From NCBI RefSeq assembly GCF_012935325.2, contig NZ_JABBYG020000002.1, forward strand, positions 62,001-126,000: a DNA stretch of 64,000 bases. Direction: 5' to 3'. This document shows positions 42,697 through 52,199 of the stretch, in pieces. The notes below the pieces were generated by a model, which worked only from the letters and a program-made list of their open reading frames with translations, was not told the DNA's origin and searched no databases. The stretch is from Paenibacillus sp. PL91 (GTDB lineage Bacteria > Bacillota > Bacilli > Paenibacillales > Paenibacillaceae). The position numbers and the translations under genes are program-made. Position 1 is the stretch's first letter, and each line of letters begins with the position of its first letter.

Positions 42697-42719
42697 AATC
42701 TAAGCCCACATCCTCTCTG

Positions 42720-42749
42720 AAAAAAAGCTGCCTCATTCAATGGGTGAGG
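42720..42749 (-). terminator. Weak rho-independent terminator after hrpB
   Basis: Five-pair stem CCTCA/TGAGG (42745-42749, 42731-42735) then CAGC and seven T residues on the minus strand, 12 bases after the hrpB stop. The short stem makes it tentative. Confidence 0.4.
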
Positions 42750-42761
42750 GACCGAGAAAGG

Positions 42762-45299
42762 TCACGTATTTCTTGGCTTCGCCCGATTCGTCGGCACAGC
42801 TGAATAAGGATCATCCGGCCAATAATGCTTCGGGTATCGCCCTTTCAAATCCTTTTTCACTTCGAAATACGCATTCTCCCAAAAGCTTCTTAAATCTCTC
42901 GTTACTTGGACAGGCCGCTGCGACGGCGATAACAAATGAAGCGTGACCGGCAGCCTTCCCCTCGCGAGCATCGGAGTTTCTTTAAGACCAAACAGCTCCT
43001 GCAATCGAACGGCAAGCACCGGCGACTCCGGATCGCTGTAGTCAACCGGGATTCGCGAACCGCTAGGCACCATGATATGGGTCGGCACATGCTCATCCAG
43101 CTCTTGCTTTTGCTTCCAGCTAAGCTTGCCCTCCAGCAGCTGCAGCATCGACAGCCTCTGCAAATCCGAGCGGCTCCTCATTCCATAGAGATGAGGCTTC
43201 AACCATTGCTCGAGCGATTCCAGCAGCACCTCGTCGGAAGCGTCCGGCCAATCCTCTCCTGCAAGAGCCATAAGCTTCATCCTAGCCTTCAGCTGCTGCG
43301 CCTGCTTGCTCATCGGCAGCATCACAAAGCCTGCTTGTTTGATAGCCGCCAATAAAACGTCCGCCACCTGATCTTCATTCGGCTTCTGCAAGATCGATTC
43401 TTTCAGCACGATGGAGCCAAGTCGTGCACGCTTCCTCGCTCTGACCGCTTGGGCCTCAGCATCCCACTCCACGACATCCTCGTCCATGATATAGCTTCCC
43501 ATATATTTCTCGATCATCGGCAGACTCAGCTCGGCAGCAAGCCGCATTCTGCTCTCAGAGCCGGCATCGTCCAGCTCGCAAGCGGCTAAATACGCCGACC
43601 GCGACAACGGCTGCAGCTCAGGCAGCACCGCGCCTCTGCCGTTCGCCAATACATATCGGCCGTCGCTCCGCCGCTGTGCGATCCGGTCGGGATATGCCAG
43701 GCCAAGAAGAACACCGAGCGGCACTTGATTTCCGTGCGGCTCGGAATGTTGAATGGGTGGCAGCTTCGAAACGAGCCGCTCCCATTGATCGGCTTGCGCC
43801 GCTATGCGGTAAGCGGCTCCGCTGCTAGGATGCTGCACGCTGCCGCCATGCGGGGCTTTGCTTGCTCCCGCCGCCCGACCGGTCAAGCGGTAAAGCAGCT
43901 CTAAGCGCAGCTGGACATCGACATTGCGCTCCTGAGGTAGAAGGTCGCGCTCGCTTAACAAAGCAGCAGCCTCGCATGCCACTCTGGCTGCACCCATTTC
44001 CGATGCTAGCAAAATCATGGCTCCAAGCCGTGGATGCAAACCAAATTGCGCCATCGCCTTGCCAGCTGCTGTCGGTTTCCCGCTGTCATCAATCGCGTTC
44101 AGCTGCCGCAGCAGCGCTTTGGCTTGCTCATAGGCTGCCGAAGGCGGCGGAGTTAGCCATTCGAGCTCGAGCGGATCTTGTATGCCCCAAATCGCAAGCT
44201 CTAACGCAAGCGCTGCAAGATCCGCCTCCAGAAGCTCAGGCGTGCTTTGCTCAGGCAAATAAGGATGCTCAAGCTCCGTCCAGAGCCGGTAGCAGCTGCC
44301 AGGTGCAAGTCTGCCCGCCCGGCCACGACGTTGGTCAGCCGACGCTGCAGAAACAGGCACCGTTTCCAGCCGCGTCATGCCCGTTCTCGGAGAAAACCTC
44401 GGAACGCGCATAAGGCCGCTGTCCACGACGATCTTAACGCCCTCGACCGTCAAGCTGGATTCCGCGATCGAGGTCGCAAGCACGATCTTGCGTTCTCCTG
44501 CCGAGCATGGAGCAACGGCTGAATCCTGCTTCTCCAGCGGCAAGCTGCCATGGAGCTCCTCAATCCGAATATCGGATGAAAGACCTAGCTCATTCAACTT
44601 TCTTGCCGTACGGCGTATTTCTGCGACGCCCGGCAGGAAAGCGAGCACATCCCCGTCATGTGCGCGCAATGCCTCGATAATCGTCCTCGCCATATAAGGC
44701 TCTATCGGCCAAGTAACTCTAGCTGGCGCGTAATGCGTCGAAACAGGGAACACGCGCCCTTCGCTGCGAACGATTGGTGCTCCTCCGAGAAGCTCAGCAA
44801 TTGGCTCCGCTGCAAGCGTGGCTGACATGACGATTAAGCGCAATTCCTCTCGCAGCAGCTGCTGCGACTGCAAGCAAAGCGCAAGGCCAAGATCGCCGTG
44901 CAAATGACGTTCATGGAACTCGTCGAATAATACAGCTCCGACTTGTTCGAGCCCCGGGTCCTCCTGCAGCATCCGCGTAAGGACACCCTCCGTCACGACC
45001 TCGATACGCGTTCGCGGCCCAACCCGCGAGTCGAGCCTAACGCGGTAGCCTACTGTCTCACCTGCCTGCTCCCCTAGCGTTTTCGCCATAAATTGCGCAG
45101 CGGAGCGCGCAGCCAATCTGCGCGGCTCCAGCATGATGATCTTTTTGCCCAGGAGCCACGGCTGATCGAGCAGCGCAAGCGGAACCCGCGTCGTCTTCCC
45201 TGCACCCGGCTCCGCCACAAGCACAGCATTGGCGCCGCTGCGAAGCGATTCCAGCAGCTCAGGCAATACCGCATCAATCGGCAATTGCAGTTGATTCAT
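42762..45299 (-). CDS. hrpB: ATP-dependent RNA helicase HrpB (DEAH box)
   Basis: DEAH-box helicase of about 845 residues. Motif I EPGAGKTTRVPLALL near residue 36, motif II DEFHERHL near 127 (DEFH in place of DEAH, usual for HrpB), motif III SATL, and motif VI QRRGRAGRLAPGSCYRL near 330 are all present, followed by the winged-helix/ratchet region and the HrpB C-terminal domain (FGLKETPMLARGRLPVTLHLLSPSQRPVQVT). ATG 45299 is chosen for the AAAGGAG eight bases upstream. The 3' neighbours are unrelated; the gene upstream (a glycosidase-like protein) ends 27 bases before this start. Confidence 0.93.
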   Translation of the reverse strand: MNQLQLPIDAVLPELLESLRSGANAVLVAEPGAGKTTRVPLALLDQPWLLGKKIIMLEPRRLAARSAAQFMAKTLGEQAGETVGYRVRLDSRVGPRTRIEVVTEGVLTRMLQEDPGLEQVGAVLFDEFHERHLHGDLGLALCLQSQQLLREELRLIVMSATLAAEPIAELLGGAPIVRSEGRVFPVSTHYAPARVTWPIEPYMARTIIEALRAHDGDVLAFLPGVAEIRRTARKLNELGLSSDIRIEELHGSLPLEKQDSAVAPCSAGERKIVLATSIAESSLTVEGVKIVVDSGLMRVPRFSPRTGMTRLETVPVSAASADQRRGRAGRLAPGSCYRLWTELEHPYLPEQSTPELLEADLAALALELAIWGIQDPLELEWLTPPPSAAYEQAKALLRQLNAIDDSGKPTAAGKAMAQFGLHPRLGAMILLASEMGAARVACEAAALLSERDLLPQERNVDVQLRLELLYRLTGRAAGASKAPHGGSVQHPSSGAAYRIAAQADQWERLVSKLPPIQHSEPHGNQVPLGVLLGLAYPDRIAQRRSDGRYVLANGRGAVLPELQPLSRSAYLAACELDDAGSESRMRLAAELSLPMIEKYMGSYIMDEDVVEWDAEAQAVRARKRARLGSIVLKESILQKPNEDQVADVLLAAIKQAGFVMLPMSKQAQQLKARMKLMALAGEDWPDASDEVLLESLEQWLKPHLYGMRSRSDLQRLSMLQLLEGKLSWKQKQELDEHVPTHIMVPSGSRIPVDYSDPESPVLAVRLQELFGLKETPMLARGRLPVTLHLLSPSQRPVQVTRDLRSFWENAYFEVKKDLKGRYPKHYWPDDPYSAVPTNRAKPRNT

Positions 45300-45326
45300 G
45301 CTGATAACTCCTTTATCTGTCTCCAT

Positions 45327-46151
45327 CTATTTCACGATTCGCAGCATTTGCACGACGGGCCTGTTGTCGCCCGGCAAGGCAGCTTCGCTGCTGAAAAGCT
45401 GCGAGGAGCCGTCACCATCTAGAAAAATACCGTCAACAAGCCTTCCTTCGCCAACACTTGCAACAATCGCTTCCCGAAAAACGGCCAGCGAGCCCTTCGT
45501 TTCACTCACGATGAGATATAAGTCGCCAGCCTGGTCATATACAGCTGCTGAACGCAACCGATCATCATCGGGAAACGGCGCTTGTTCCTTTAACGTTTGC
45601 TGAACCCACTGATCGTCAAGTCCAAGGCTCATACTAATGCCGCCCTGCGCCCAGAATCGCGTATGATCCTTCACCTTCAGCTCGGATGCATTGCTGACAA
45701 CCTGTACGCTCAAGGCATCCGAAGCGCCGTCCCACACCAGCGTTCCGCGCGCATATTTCACATTTTCATTCCCTGTTCCGAAATTGCCAATCTCCTTGTT
45801 AACCGGCTGGCTGTCTACCATGCCTATGCTAAGCAGCTGATTGCCATAAAAAAATCCGCCGTTAATGCCCACCTTACCCGCAAGCGTAACGTTATTATTG
45901 ATCGTCTCCAGCGTTACGTACGCAGGCTTTGTCTTTAGCACATGAAGCTTCATTCCATTAGAGGACATCTCTGAAAAATAGGTATAATGCAGGTTTTTCT
46001 CTGCAATTAACGGATCAGCAGCCGTTTTGTTGCCAAGTGCCATTATCATGAAATAAAGCATGATGCCAAGTAAAGCTACGATCCCTGCTAATATGCCGAT
46101 AATCGCAAGAAGCTGTTTTTTGCTCATCCGAGCAGGCTCTTTCATTTCCAT
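45327..46151 (-). CDS. Phosphodiester glycosidase-like protein (NAGPA/DUF2233 domain), membrane anchored
   Basis: Extracytoplasmic protein anchored by one N-terminal helix (SKKQLLAIIGILAGIVALLG). The outer domain carries the NAGPA-type motifs KVGINGGFFYGNQ near residue 110, HTRFWAQGGISMSLG and the catalytic-region DGIFLDGDGSSQLF near residue 255. Family members cleave N-acetylglucosamine phosphodiester bonds, in bacteria probably on exopolysaccharide or wall polymers. ATG 46151 has AAGGAG upstream; an in-frame ATG at 46181 overlaps the CorA stop as ATGA but lacks a binding site. The gene is probably cotranscribed with corA and hrpB. Confidence 0.82.
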   Translation of the reverse strand: MEMKEPARMSKKQLLAIIGILAGIVALLGIMLYFMIMALGNKTAADPLIAEKNLHYTYFSEMSSNGMKLHVLKTKPAYVTLETINNNVTLAGKVGINGGFFYGNQLLSIGMVDSQPVNKEIGNFGTGNENVKYARGTLVWDGASDALSVQVVSNASELKVKDHTRFWAQGGISMSLGLDDQWVQQTLKEQAPFPDDDRLRSAAVYDQAGDLYLIVSETKGSLAVFREAIVASVGEGRLVDGIFLDGDGSSQLFSSEAALPGDNRPVVQMLRIVK

Positions 46152-46177
46152 TTTCCTGCTATTCTCCTTGCCTATTA

Positions 46178-47128
46178 TCATTTAAACCAACCCTTCGTTC
46201 GGAACCAAGCGTACATGCCTACGCCAATAACGAGCATAACCGTAATGACGGTAAAATACCCCCAGTCCCATTCCAGCTCAGGCATGTTGTGAAAATTCAT
46301 GCCATAAATCCCTGCCAAAAACGTAAGCGGCATAAATATCGTCGTTATAACGGTGAGCGTCTTCATAATGGCATTCATGCGGTTCGAATTAAACGAGATG
46401 TAGCTGTCCCGCAGATCAGCCGTCATCTCCCTGCTGGAGTCCATCATTTCGGACAGCTTTAGAAGATGGTCATAAATATCATGATAAAAGGCCAAATAGG
46501 TGTTCAATCCTTCAATACGGTCCGAATTCGTCAATCGGTAAAGCAGGTCACGCATCGGCACAATCGTTTTGCGAAGTCTTAGCAGACGGGAACGAATGTT
46601 GAAAATATCGCTCATCGCCGTCTTGCTTTGCATCTCGTCGCCTCCGATCTCCATATCGAGCAGCTGGTCCTCCAGCTCATGAACGGCGGGGAAATATTGA
46701 TCCACCAGCTTGTCCATAACTAAGTATGCTGCAAATAGCTGGCCGTGATCGCCTATTTTTGAGCTGCACATCAGCTTCGTCCGCGCTTCGTCGATTTCAG
46801 GGGAAGGCTCATAATGAAAGGTTACAATAAATTGCGGACCGAGAAACATATTGATTTCGTTTACGGTCAACGTCTTCCGCTCAACCTCATGCAGCACGAA
46901 AAAATGCACATCATCATAATGATCGATTTTGGGACGCTGCAGCAAATGGTAGCAATCCTCTATCGCCAGCGGATGGAAGTGGAAAAACGAATCGAGCAGC
47001 CTGCATTCCTCTTCCTTCGGATTGTTGAAATCAACCCAATACCATTCAAGGTCAGCGGACTTCAGCTCTTCAATCGTCAAATCCGTCAACCATTCCTTTT
47101 GTTTCGTGTAGCCAATAATCCGTATCAC
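46178..47128 (-). CDS. corA: CorA family divalent cation transporter
   Basis: Homopentameric magnesium or cobalt channel, about 316 residues: a large cytoplasmic N-terminal domain, a long stalk helix (about residues 200-255) and two C-terminal membrane helices joined by the signature YGMNFHNMPELEW. A basic WFRTKGWFK tail ends the protein. I prefer GTG at 47128 because GGGAGG abuts the earlier ATG at 47137 with no spacer and is eight bases from the GTG. Cobalt is a possible secondary substrate, of note near a cobalamin operon, but the sequence does not decide this. Confidence 0.92.
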   Translation of the reverse strand: MIRIIGYTKQKEWLTDLTIEELKSADLEWYWVDFNNPKEEECRLLDSFFHFHPLAIEDCYHLLQRPKIDHYDDVHFFVLHEVERKTLTVNEINMFLGPQFIVTFHYEPSPEIDEARTKLMCSSKIGDHGQLFAAYLVMDKLVDQYFPAVHELEDQLLDMEIGGDEMQSKTAMSDIFNIRSRLLRLRKTIVPMRDLLYRLTNSDRIEGLNTYLAFYHDIYDHLLKLSEMMDSSREMTADLRDSYISFNSNRMNAIMKTLTVITTIFMPLTFLAGIYGMNFHNMPELEWDWGYFTVITVMLVIGVGMYAWFRTKGWFK

Positions 47129-47259
47129 GGGATACATCCTCCCATTCGCAATGCTAAATCGTTAATCATAGATTGTTCAACTTATCCATTTTACATGAAA
47201 TTAGAGTTGATTTAATAGTGATTCGACTATTTTTTTGAATCAAGTGCAGCTCGATCTCC

Positions 47260-47298
47260 CTAATAAAAGAATGCTGTCCCCTAATGCGAGACAGCATT
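47260..47298 (-). terminator. Rho-independent terminator after the chemotaxis receptor
   Basis: Perfect nine-pair stem AATGCTGTC/GACAGCATT (47290-47298, 47270-47278), 11-base loop, followed on the minus strand by CTTTTATTAGGG. It begins 17 bases after the receptor stop. Confidence 0.8.
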
Positions 47299-47315
47299 TC
47301 ATCAAAATTATGTAA

Positions 47316-49334
47316 CTATATCTTTCCGTTTTCGTCCAGCTTAAACATTCGAATTTCTTCCTCAAGCCGTTCTGCCAGCGCATTTAAATGCTCGGCGGAC
47401 TGCATGATTCCCTCCATGACTTGCAGCTGCCCTTTATAGGTTGATGCTGCTGATTGAATATGTTTGGCCGATTCCTCCGAGATGGAGGCCATATCATCAA
47501 CGGTTGCGGTTACTTCCTGTACGCTTGCAGAAAGTTCTTCGGCCGTCGCTGAGACATCTTCAGACCGGCTCGTGACGGATTGAGTCGAAGATACGATTTT
47601 GCCTAACGATTCACCTACTTGATTGACGACTTCAACGCTTTCCTGAACAAAGCTCGAATTAGCCGTCATCGAGGAAACCGCCATTTCCACATGCGCTTGA
47701 ATTTCTTGAATCATCATTAAGATCCGATCGGAAGACGCTTTGGACTGGATCGCCAGCTTACGAATTTCTGCTGCAATCACCTGAAAGCCTCTCCCGTGTT
47801 CCCCTGCGCGGCTAGCTTCAATTGATGCATTCAACGATAATATATTCGTTTGATTGGAAATATCGGTAATAAAAGAAGCAAAGGTTCCGATTTCGGCAGA
47901 CCGGGCATGCAGGATTTGAATAACTTCCTTCGTACCAAGGGTAGATGTCAAAAGGTTGTTCATTTGTCCAATAACCATTTGAATATGACTTTTGCCTTGC
48001 TGAAGCTGTGCTAATGTGTCATGTGAGGAGCTTGCTATATCTCCGATCGATTCTGCAATCCGCTGTACGCCATTCGCCATCTCGCTTAATGCGACTGCGC
48101 CTTGATGGGCTCCAATCGCTTGTTGGCTAGCCCCGCTGCTTATTTCATCTAGCGTATGATTAAACACATCCGCCGATTGCTTCGTAACGGCTACGTTTTC
48201 ATTAAGCTTTCTTCCTGAGTCCGTGACTTCAGAGGATACGCTATGAATACATAGCACCAGCTTGCGCAATTGTTCCATCAGATGATTCATCTCAGAAGAA
48301 AATCGCCCGATTTCATCCTTGCTTCTGCTATCGAACTCCTCCGTCAAATCTACGCGGCCGCTTGCGAACATGCTCTTCGTCTTCGCAGTCAATCGGTTCA
48401 TTTTAGCTTTTACCAATATTAAAGATAGAATCAGCAGCACCACCATAATAATAACGAACATATACAAGTATTGGATTAAAATTTGCATACGCTGATTAGC
48501 AATGGTTTTATCAGCTATCTGTTTGGATATCGCAACCCGTACAGCTCCCCAATGCTTTCCGTCAAAATATAGAGGAGATGAAATATCCCACATCGTAACA
48601 ATTTTGCCGTCTATCAATCTGGGGTAGGTTTGCACCAATGGCTTCTCTCTATCGGTGACAGCCGCTGCGTTATAGCCTGTGACATCGTTAAATATCCGGT
48701 TAGCTCTGTATTTTTGACTAATAAGCCCCACGCTTCCCCACTTATCCTCGGATTCATCGTCAACAGGGCTATACACCGTATTATGTGTGGGGATGTAGCC
48801 TGCCGCTTCCTTCTTATCGGAGAAAAAAACGGGAAGCGCGAAAACGACATTCTCGCTACGCAAATAACTGTCGATTACGCCTTGCCAACGCTGATCCGTA
48901 TAGGCATCAAATACGCTTTCGTACTTTAATTCATACTTCCATAAAGGGATTTCAGATCCGTCAAACAAGGTTTGCTTTGCAGCCGCGTACTCCGGATCCT
49001 TCAGACGGATTTGGGCTGCCGTTTCGCTTTCCGGTATTACAGACAGCCTATCGTCAAATAACCATTGCTTCAACTGAGCACCTGAGATGTATTTGCCATC
49101 CTTAAGCGTGACGCCGTTGCCTAGGTCCTGCTGGACTATGCTTTCGATTGTTCCTGCAAGCGATAAAGTAAGGCTGATTCCCTTGTCCTTAAATTGCGAA
49201 TTAATAGGAGCACTAACTTGACCATACCGCCACGCGAATAAGGATGCAAATAAAACTAGCATGAAGAGACCTGTTATCCATAGAAACTTTCCTGTTATTG
49301 ATTGAAGTCCCAAATACTTAGAAAGCGTTTTCAC
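47316..49334 (-). CDS. Methyl-accepting chemotaxis protein
   Basis: Chemoreceptor of 672 residues. An N-terminal membrane helix (about 18-36) is followed by a long extracytoplasmic sensing domain (about 37-280) with Cache-like strand patterns ([23 protein letters not shown] near its end), a second membrane helix (about 286-308), HAMP, and the cytoplasmic signalling domain with the hairpin tip [48 protein letters not shown] around residue 500-545, here given only in outline. Start is GTG at 49334 with GGGGGAG. The gene stands alone with its own promoter; the ligand is unknown. Confidence 0.92.
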   Translation of the reverse strand: MKTLSKYLGLQSITGKFLWITGLFMLVLFASLFAWRYGQVSAPINSQFKDKGISLTLSLAGTIESIVQQDLGNGVTLKDGKYISGAQLKQWLFDDRLSVIPESETAAQIRLKDPEYAAAKQTLFDGSEIPLWKYELKYESVFDAYTDQRWQGVIDSYLRSENVVFALPVFFSDKKEAAGYIPTHNTVYSPVDDESEDKWGSVGLISQKYRANRIFNDVTGYNAAAVTDREKPLVQTYPRLIDGKIVTMWDISSPLYFDGKHWGAVRVAISKQIADKTIANQRMQILIQYLYMFVIIMVVLLILSLILVKAKMNRLTAKTKSMFASGRVDLTEEFDSRSKDEIGRFSSEMNHLMEQLRKLVLCIHSVSSEVTDSGRKLNENVAVTKQSADVFNHTLDEISSGASQQAIGAHQGAVALSEMANGVQRIAESIGDIASSSHDTLAQLQQGKSHIQMVIGQMNNLLTSTLGTKEVIQILHARSAEIGTFASFITDISNQTNILSLNASIEASRAGEHGRGFQVIAAEIRKLAIQSKASSDRILMMIQEIQAHVEMAVSSMTANSSFVQESVEVVNQVGESLGKIVSSTQSVTSRSEDVSATAEELSASVQEVTATVDDMASISEESAKHIQSAASTYKGQLQVMEGIMQSAEHLNALAERLEEEIRMFKLDENGKI

Positions 49335-49385
49335 AATACTCCCCCTGCATATAAATTGGATAATCTCTTATATATTTGCAAGAGT

Positions 49386-49426
49386 AGTATATAATGAAAC
49401 ATTTTGTATGTCGACATGTTTCGACA
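49386..49426 (-). promoter_or_regulatory. Promoter of the chemotaxis receptor with inverted repeat over the -35
   Basis: TCGACA (49414-49409), 17 bases, TATACT (49391-49386) is a good vegetative-type promoter. The -35 lies inside the inverted repeat TGTCGA-CATGTT-TCGACA (49409-49426), a likely operator. It does not look like the sigma-D promoters usual for motility genes. Confidence 0.6.
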
Positions 49427-49570
49427 CAATTATTCGCAAATTGTAAAAATACAAGAATAGATGAAATTAACCTATCTTTATTGGCTAAATCATTCCTACG
49501 CACTTAAGATGGCTCTATGCGCAGCAGAACGCAGCAGCGCGTCTTTTCATGCCGCATCGCAAACTATCAA

Positions 49571-49604
49571 GCAAAAGAAAAAACCGCTTGTACCAAGCGG
49601 TTTT
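49571..49604 (-). terminator. Terminator of the cobalamin operon
   Basis: Perfect 11-pair stem AAAACCGCTTG/CAAGCGGTTTT (49580-49590, 49594-49604) with a three-base loop, followed on the minus strand by TTCTTTTGC. It is 26 bases past the acetyltransferase remnant and closes the B12 operon. The rest of 49335-49630 holds the receptor promoter and no gene. Confidence 0.88.
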
Positions 49605-49630
49605 TCGTGTATTCATGTTCGATTGCTGCT

Positions 49631-49864
49631 TCATTTCGTTAGCACCATATGGCGCGGATTTGATGCTAACACATCAATGGTCAATTTAGCATCGCGGGGA
49701 AAGGATTGGTCCAGCCATCCGCGCAATCTTTCTTCAAGTTGTTGAATGGTCATCGGATTACGACTGCCTTCATCATGAATAAGTGCCTTATTCATTTGAG
49801 CGAGAATCCATGCATCTGACTCTGCTGCTTTCCGAATCAAAATATCCAATTTGCTCACCACCAA
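49631..49864 (-). pseudogene. GNAT acetyltransferase remnant with internal deletion
   Basis: A 77-residue frame. Residues 7-51 (LDILIRKAAESDAWILAQMN, then DEGSRNPMTIQQLEERLRGWL) match the N terminus of a GNAT acetyltransferase, and residues 56-68 (AKLTIDVLASNPR) look like its C-terminal strand, which is normally followed by a FYEKLGF-type helix. The central acetyl-CoA-binding part (about 60-70 residues) is absent and the end runs out of frame. It is thus a deleted relic, 14 bases after cbiZ and before the operon terminator. A functional small protein is possible but unlikely. Confidence 0.6.
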
Positions 49865-49878
49865 ATCGGGAATTTCCC

Positions 49879-50589
49879 TTAGTCCTCGTGCTGCGTCCGC
49901 GTAGACTCAAGCACTGTCTGATATACCATCTCGCCGATGGCGCAGCCGATCGTTGTTGCTGCTCCTGCATACGCATGCACCGCATTCCAGCTCGCCGCCT
50001 GGCCGACTGCTATGACGATGGCGTCTGTCGTAGTGCCCGTTGCAGCGTTGCCGCTCTCCTTCTCAACGATGCCTAAATGCTGGAGCGCGGCTGTTTTGGC
50101 TTCTGTAGCAGTTATGATTGCATTCACCATCGCAGATTCAGACATCTGTCCATCAATCAAAAGTATCGTATTAATCGTACCTGGCGAGTAGGCGGAGAAG
50201 GTGCTGCGCGGCAAGCCCGCTCTCGCTGCATTCCGTGTGCCGACAGTCGTACAGCATAACAGGTTGAACTTGTCGCCCTTATGCTCGGCAATAGATGCGT
50301 GCGTCAGCTTCGCCGCTGTTATCAGACCAATCGTATTTGCTGGATCATGTCCCCATTCCTCGCATTGCCGTATAATATCTCGAACAGGATCATCACATTG
50401 ATAAGAAAGCGGAACCTTCCAGTTGACGATGCGGCTCGCATAGGAAAATCCTCCCGGATGAACGGCGCTGCTCAGCGCATACAGCTTCTCAGGACTGCTT
50501 GCTTCAATCCGATCCTCCAGCAGCTCTAGCTTCACTCCGCACCAGACAGCCGAGTCATAACGTTGTCCCTTGCGAAAGGGCTGAGTCAT
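49879..50589 (-). CDS. cbiZ: Adenosylcobinamide amidohydrolase
   Basis: Cleaves the aminopropanol side chain of adenosylcobinamide to give adenosylcobyric acid, allowing salvage of incomplete or foreign corrinoids. The 236-residue protein has the family core TTVGTRNAARAGLP near residue 115, PGTINTILLIDG, and ATGTTTDAIVIA near residue 183. The ATG overlaps the cobQ stop as TGATG, with GGAGGAGG before it. It is the last intact gene of the operon. Archaeal-type CbiZ enzymes often accompany BtuFCD, as here. Confidence 0.92.
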   Translation of the reverse strand: MTQPFRKGQRYDSAVWCGVKLELLEDRIEASSPEKLYALSSAVHPGGFSYASRIVNWKVPLSYQCDDPVRDIIRQCEEWGHDPANTIGLITAAKLTHASIAEHKGDKFNLLCCTTVGTRNAARAGLPRSTFSAYSPGTINTILLIDGQMSESAMVNAIITATEAKTAALQHLGIVEKESGNAATGTTTDAIVIAVGQAASWNAVHAYAGAATTIGCAIGEMVYQTVLESTRTQHED

Positions 50590-52199
50590 CACGCCTCCTC
50601 CTTTTTCTGCCCAAGCAGTTCATAAATAAGCGGCATATTAAGATAGCTTCGAGCATGCTCCGCCAAACGTTCAAATGCCGATTCCCGTCTTTCTTGAAAA
50701 CGAAGCTCAGCGGGAAGGCTGGCTAGCCCTTTCGATTCTCGAAGCCCATTTAACCATTGCCTGCGAAAATCATCATTATGCAATATGCCGTGAATAAACG
50801 TTCCCCAAATCTTCCCGTCAGCCTTGCTCGCACCTTCGGCAGCGTACTCAGAGGATACTTCGTCCTCACTCCCTGAATTATGCTCTCTAACTTGAAAAGG
50901 TTGATAATCGGATTCGTCCCGCTGAATCCACGCGACTTCGCCCATATGTATCTCGTAGCCCTCAATAGTAGAAGGTAATTCATGTCCATGGAATCCGCTT
51001 GCCCCTTCAACGCGAACCGTTCTTTTCTGCGCCGTGAAGCGGACCTCAAACGGGAAAAAGCCGAGCCCCTCTGCTTCCACAATAGACGATTCTATGCTCA
51101 TCGGATCATGCAGCCGAGTGCCAAGCATCTCATAACCGCCGCAAATGCCCACGACGGCTCCGCCGCTATTTGCATGCTTCTGAACCATTTCGTCTAGACC
51201 GGTTTCCTTCAGCCATTCCAAATCCGCGATCGTGCTTTTGCTTCCTGGGAGGATGACCGCATCAGGTTTGCCCCATTGACCTGCATGCTCGATATAGCGA
51301 AGCTGTACGTCCTTCTCGAAGCGCAGCGGGTCCATATCAGTAAAATTCGAAATCCGAGGCAGCCGGATAACCGCTATATCCAGCTCGCGCTGCGTACCAG
51401 TCTCTTCTTTTTGGACGAGTGTGTGCTGCTTGCTAAGAGAGAGCGAATCCTCATCCTCCAGCTCTAAGCCAGGCAAATAAGGCATGACGCCTATTACGGG
51501 CTTGCCTGTACGCGCTTCAAGCCAATCGAGTCCGGGCTGCAGCAGCGATACATCGCCGCGAAACTTGTTTATAATAAATCCGCCTATGCGGTCTCGCTCC
51601 TCCTGCTCCAGCAGCTCAAGCGTGCCGACAATCGAGGCAAATACGCCCCCCCGATCAATATCGGCAACCAGGATGACGGGAGCGTCCGCCCATGCTGCCA
51701 TTCGCATATTGACGATATCGCGATCCTTCAAATTAATTTCAGCCGGACTTCCTGCCCCTTCCAGGACGACAATATCATAGTCCTCCCGCAGTCTCCGCAA
51801 CGAGGACTGCACAATGGCGCCAGCTGCCGGCAAATATTTTTCGCGGTATTCGGTCGCCTCATAATCGCGCAGCGGTTTTCCGTGCACAACGACCTGCGAT
51901 ACCATTTCACCGGTCGGCTTCAGCAAGATCGGATTCATATCTGTTGTTGCCAATATGCCGCATGCATCGGCCTGCATTCCCTGCGCACGGCCAATTTCCT
52001 TGCCATCCCATGTCACATAGGAGTTCAGCGACATATTTTGCGATTTAAAAGGGGCCGTACGCCAGCCATCATTTTTAAAAACTCTGCAAAGCGCAGCGGT
52101 AATCAAGCTTTTGCCTACATCCGATGCCGTACCTTGAATCATGATCGTGCGACCTAGCGATTTTTGAGCGTCTGCTGCAAATTCATCGGCTATTCTCAT
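50589..52199 (-). CDS. cobQ: Cobyric acid synthase
   Basis: Glutamine-dependent amidation of adenosylcobyrinic acid a,c-diamide at four positions to cobyric acid. 536 residues from ATG 52199, which overlaps the cobD stop as ATGA. The N-terminal synthetase domain shows MIQGTASDVGKS (P-loop near residue 20) and FKSQNMSLNSYVT; the class I glutamine amidotransferase domain shows VVGICGGYEMLG with the nucleophile cysteine near residue 335 and a histidine in WGTFIHGILHND. Its presence means the strain can amidate corrin-ring precursors, although no ring-building genes are in this window. Confidence 0.94.
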   Translation of the reverse strand: MRIADEFAADAQKSLGRTIMIQGTASDVGKSLITAALCRVFKNDGWRTAPFKSQNMSLNSYVTWDGKEIGRAQGMQADACGILATTDMNPILLKPTGEMVSQVVVHGKPLRDYEATEYREKYLPAAGAIVQSSLRRLREDYDIVVLEGAGSPAEINLKDRDIVNMRMAAWADAPVILVADIDRGGVFASIVGTLELLEQEERDRIGGFIINKFRGDVSLLQPGLDWLEARTGKPVIGVMPYLPGLELEDEDSLSLSKQHTLVQKEETGTQRELDIAVIRLPRISNFTDMDPLRFEKDVQLRYIEHAGQWGKPDAVILPGSKSTIADLEWLKETGLDEMVQKHANSGGAVVGICGGYEMLGTRLHDPMSIESSIVEAEGLGFFPFEVRFTAQKRTVRVEGASGFHGHELPSTIEGYEIHMGEVAWIQRDESDYQPFQVREHNSGSEDEVSSEYAAEGASKADGKIWGTFIHGILHNDDFRRQWLNGLRESKGLASLPAELRFQERRESAFERLAEHARSYLNMPLIYELLGQKKEEA

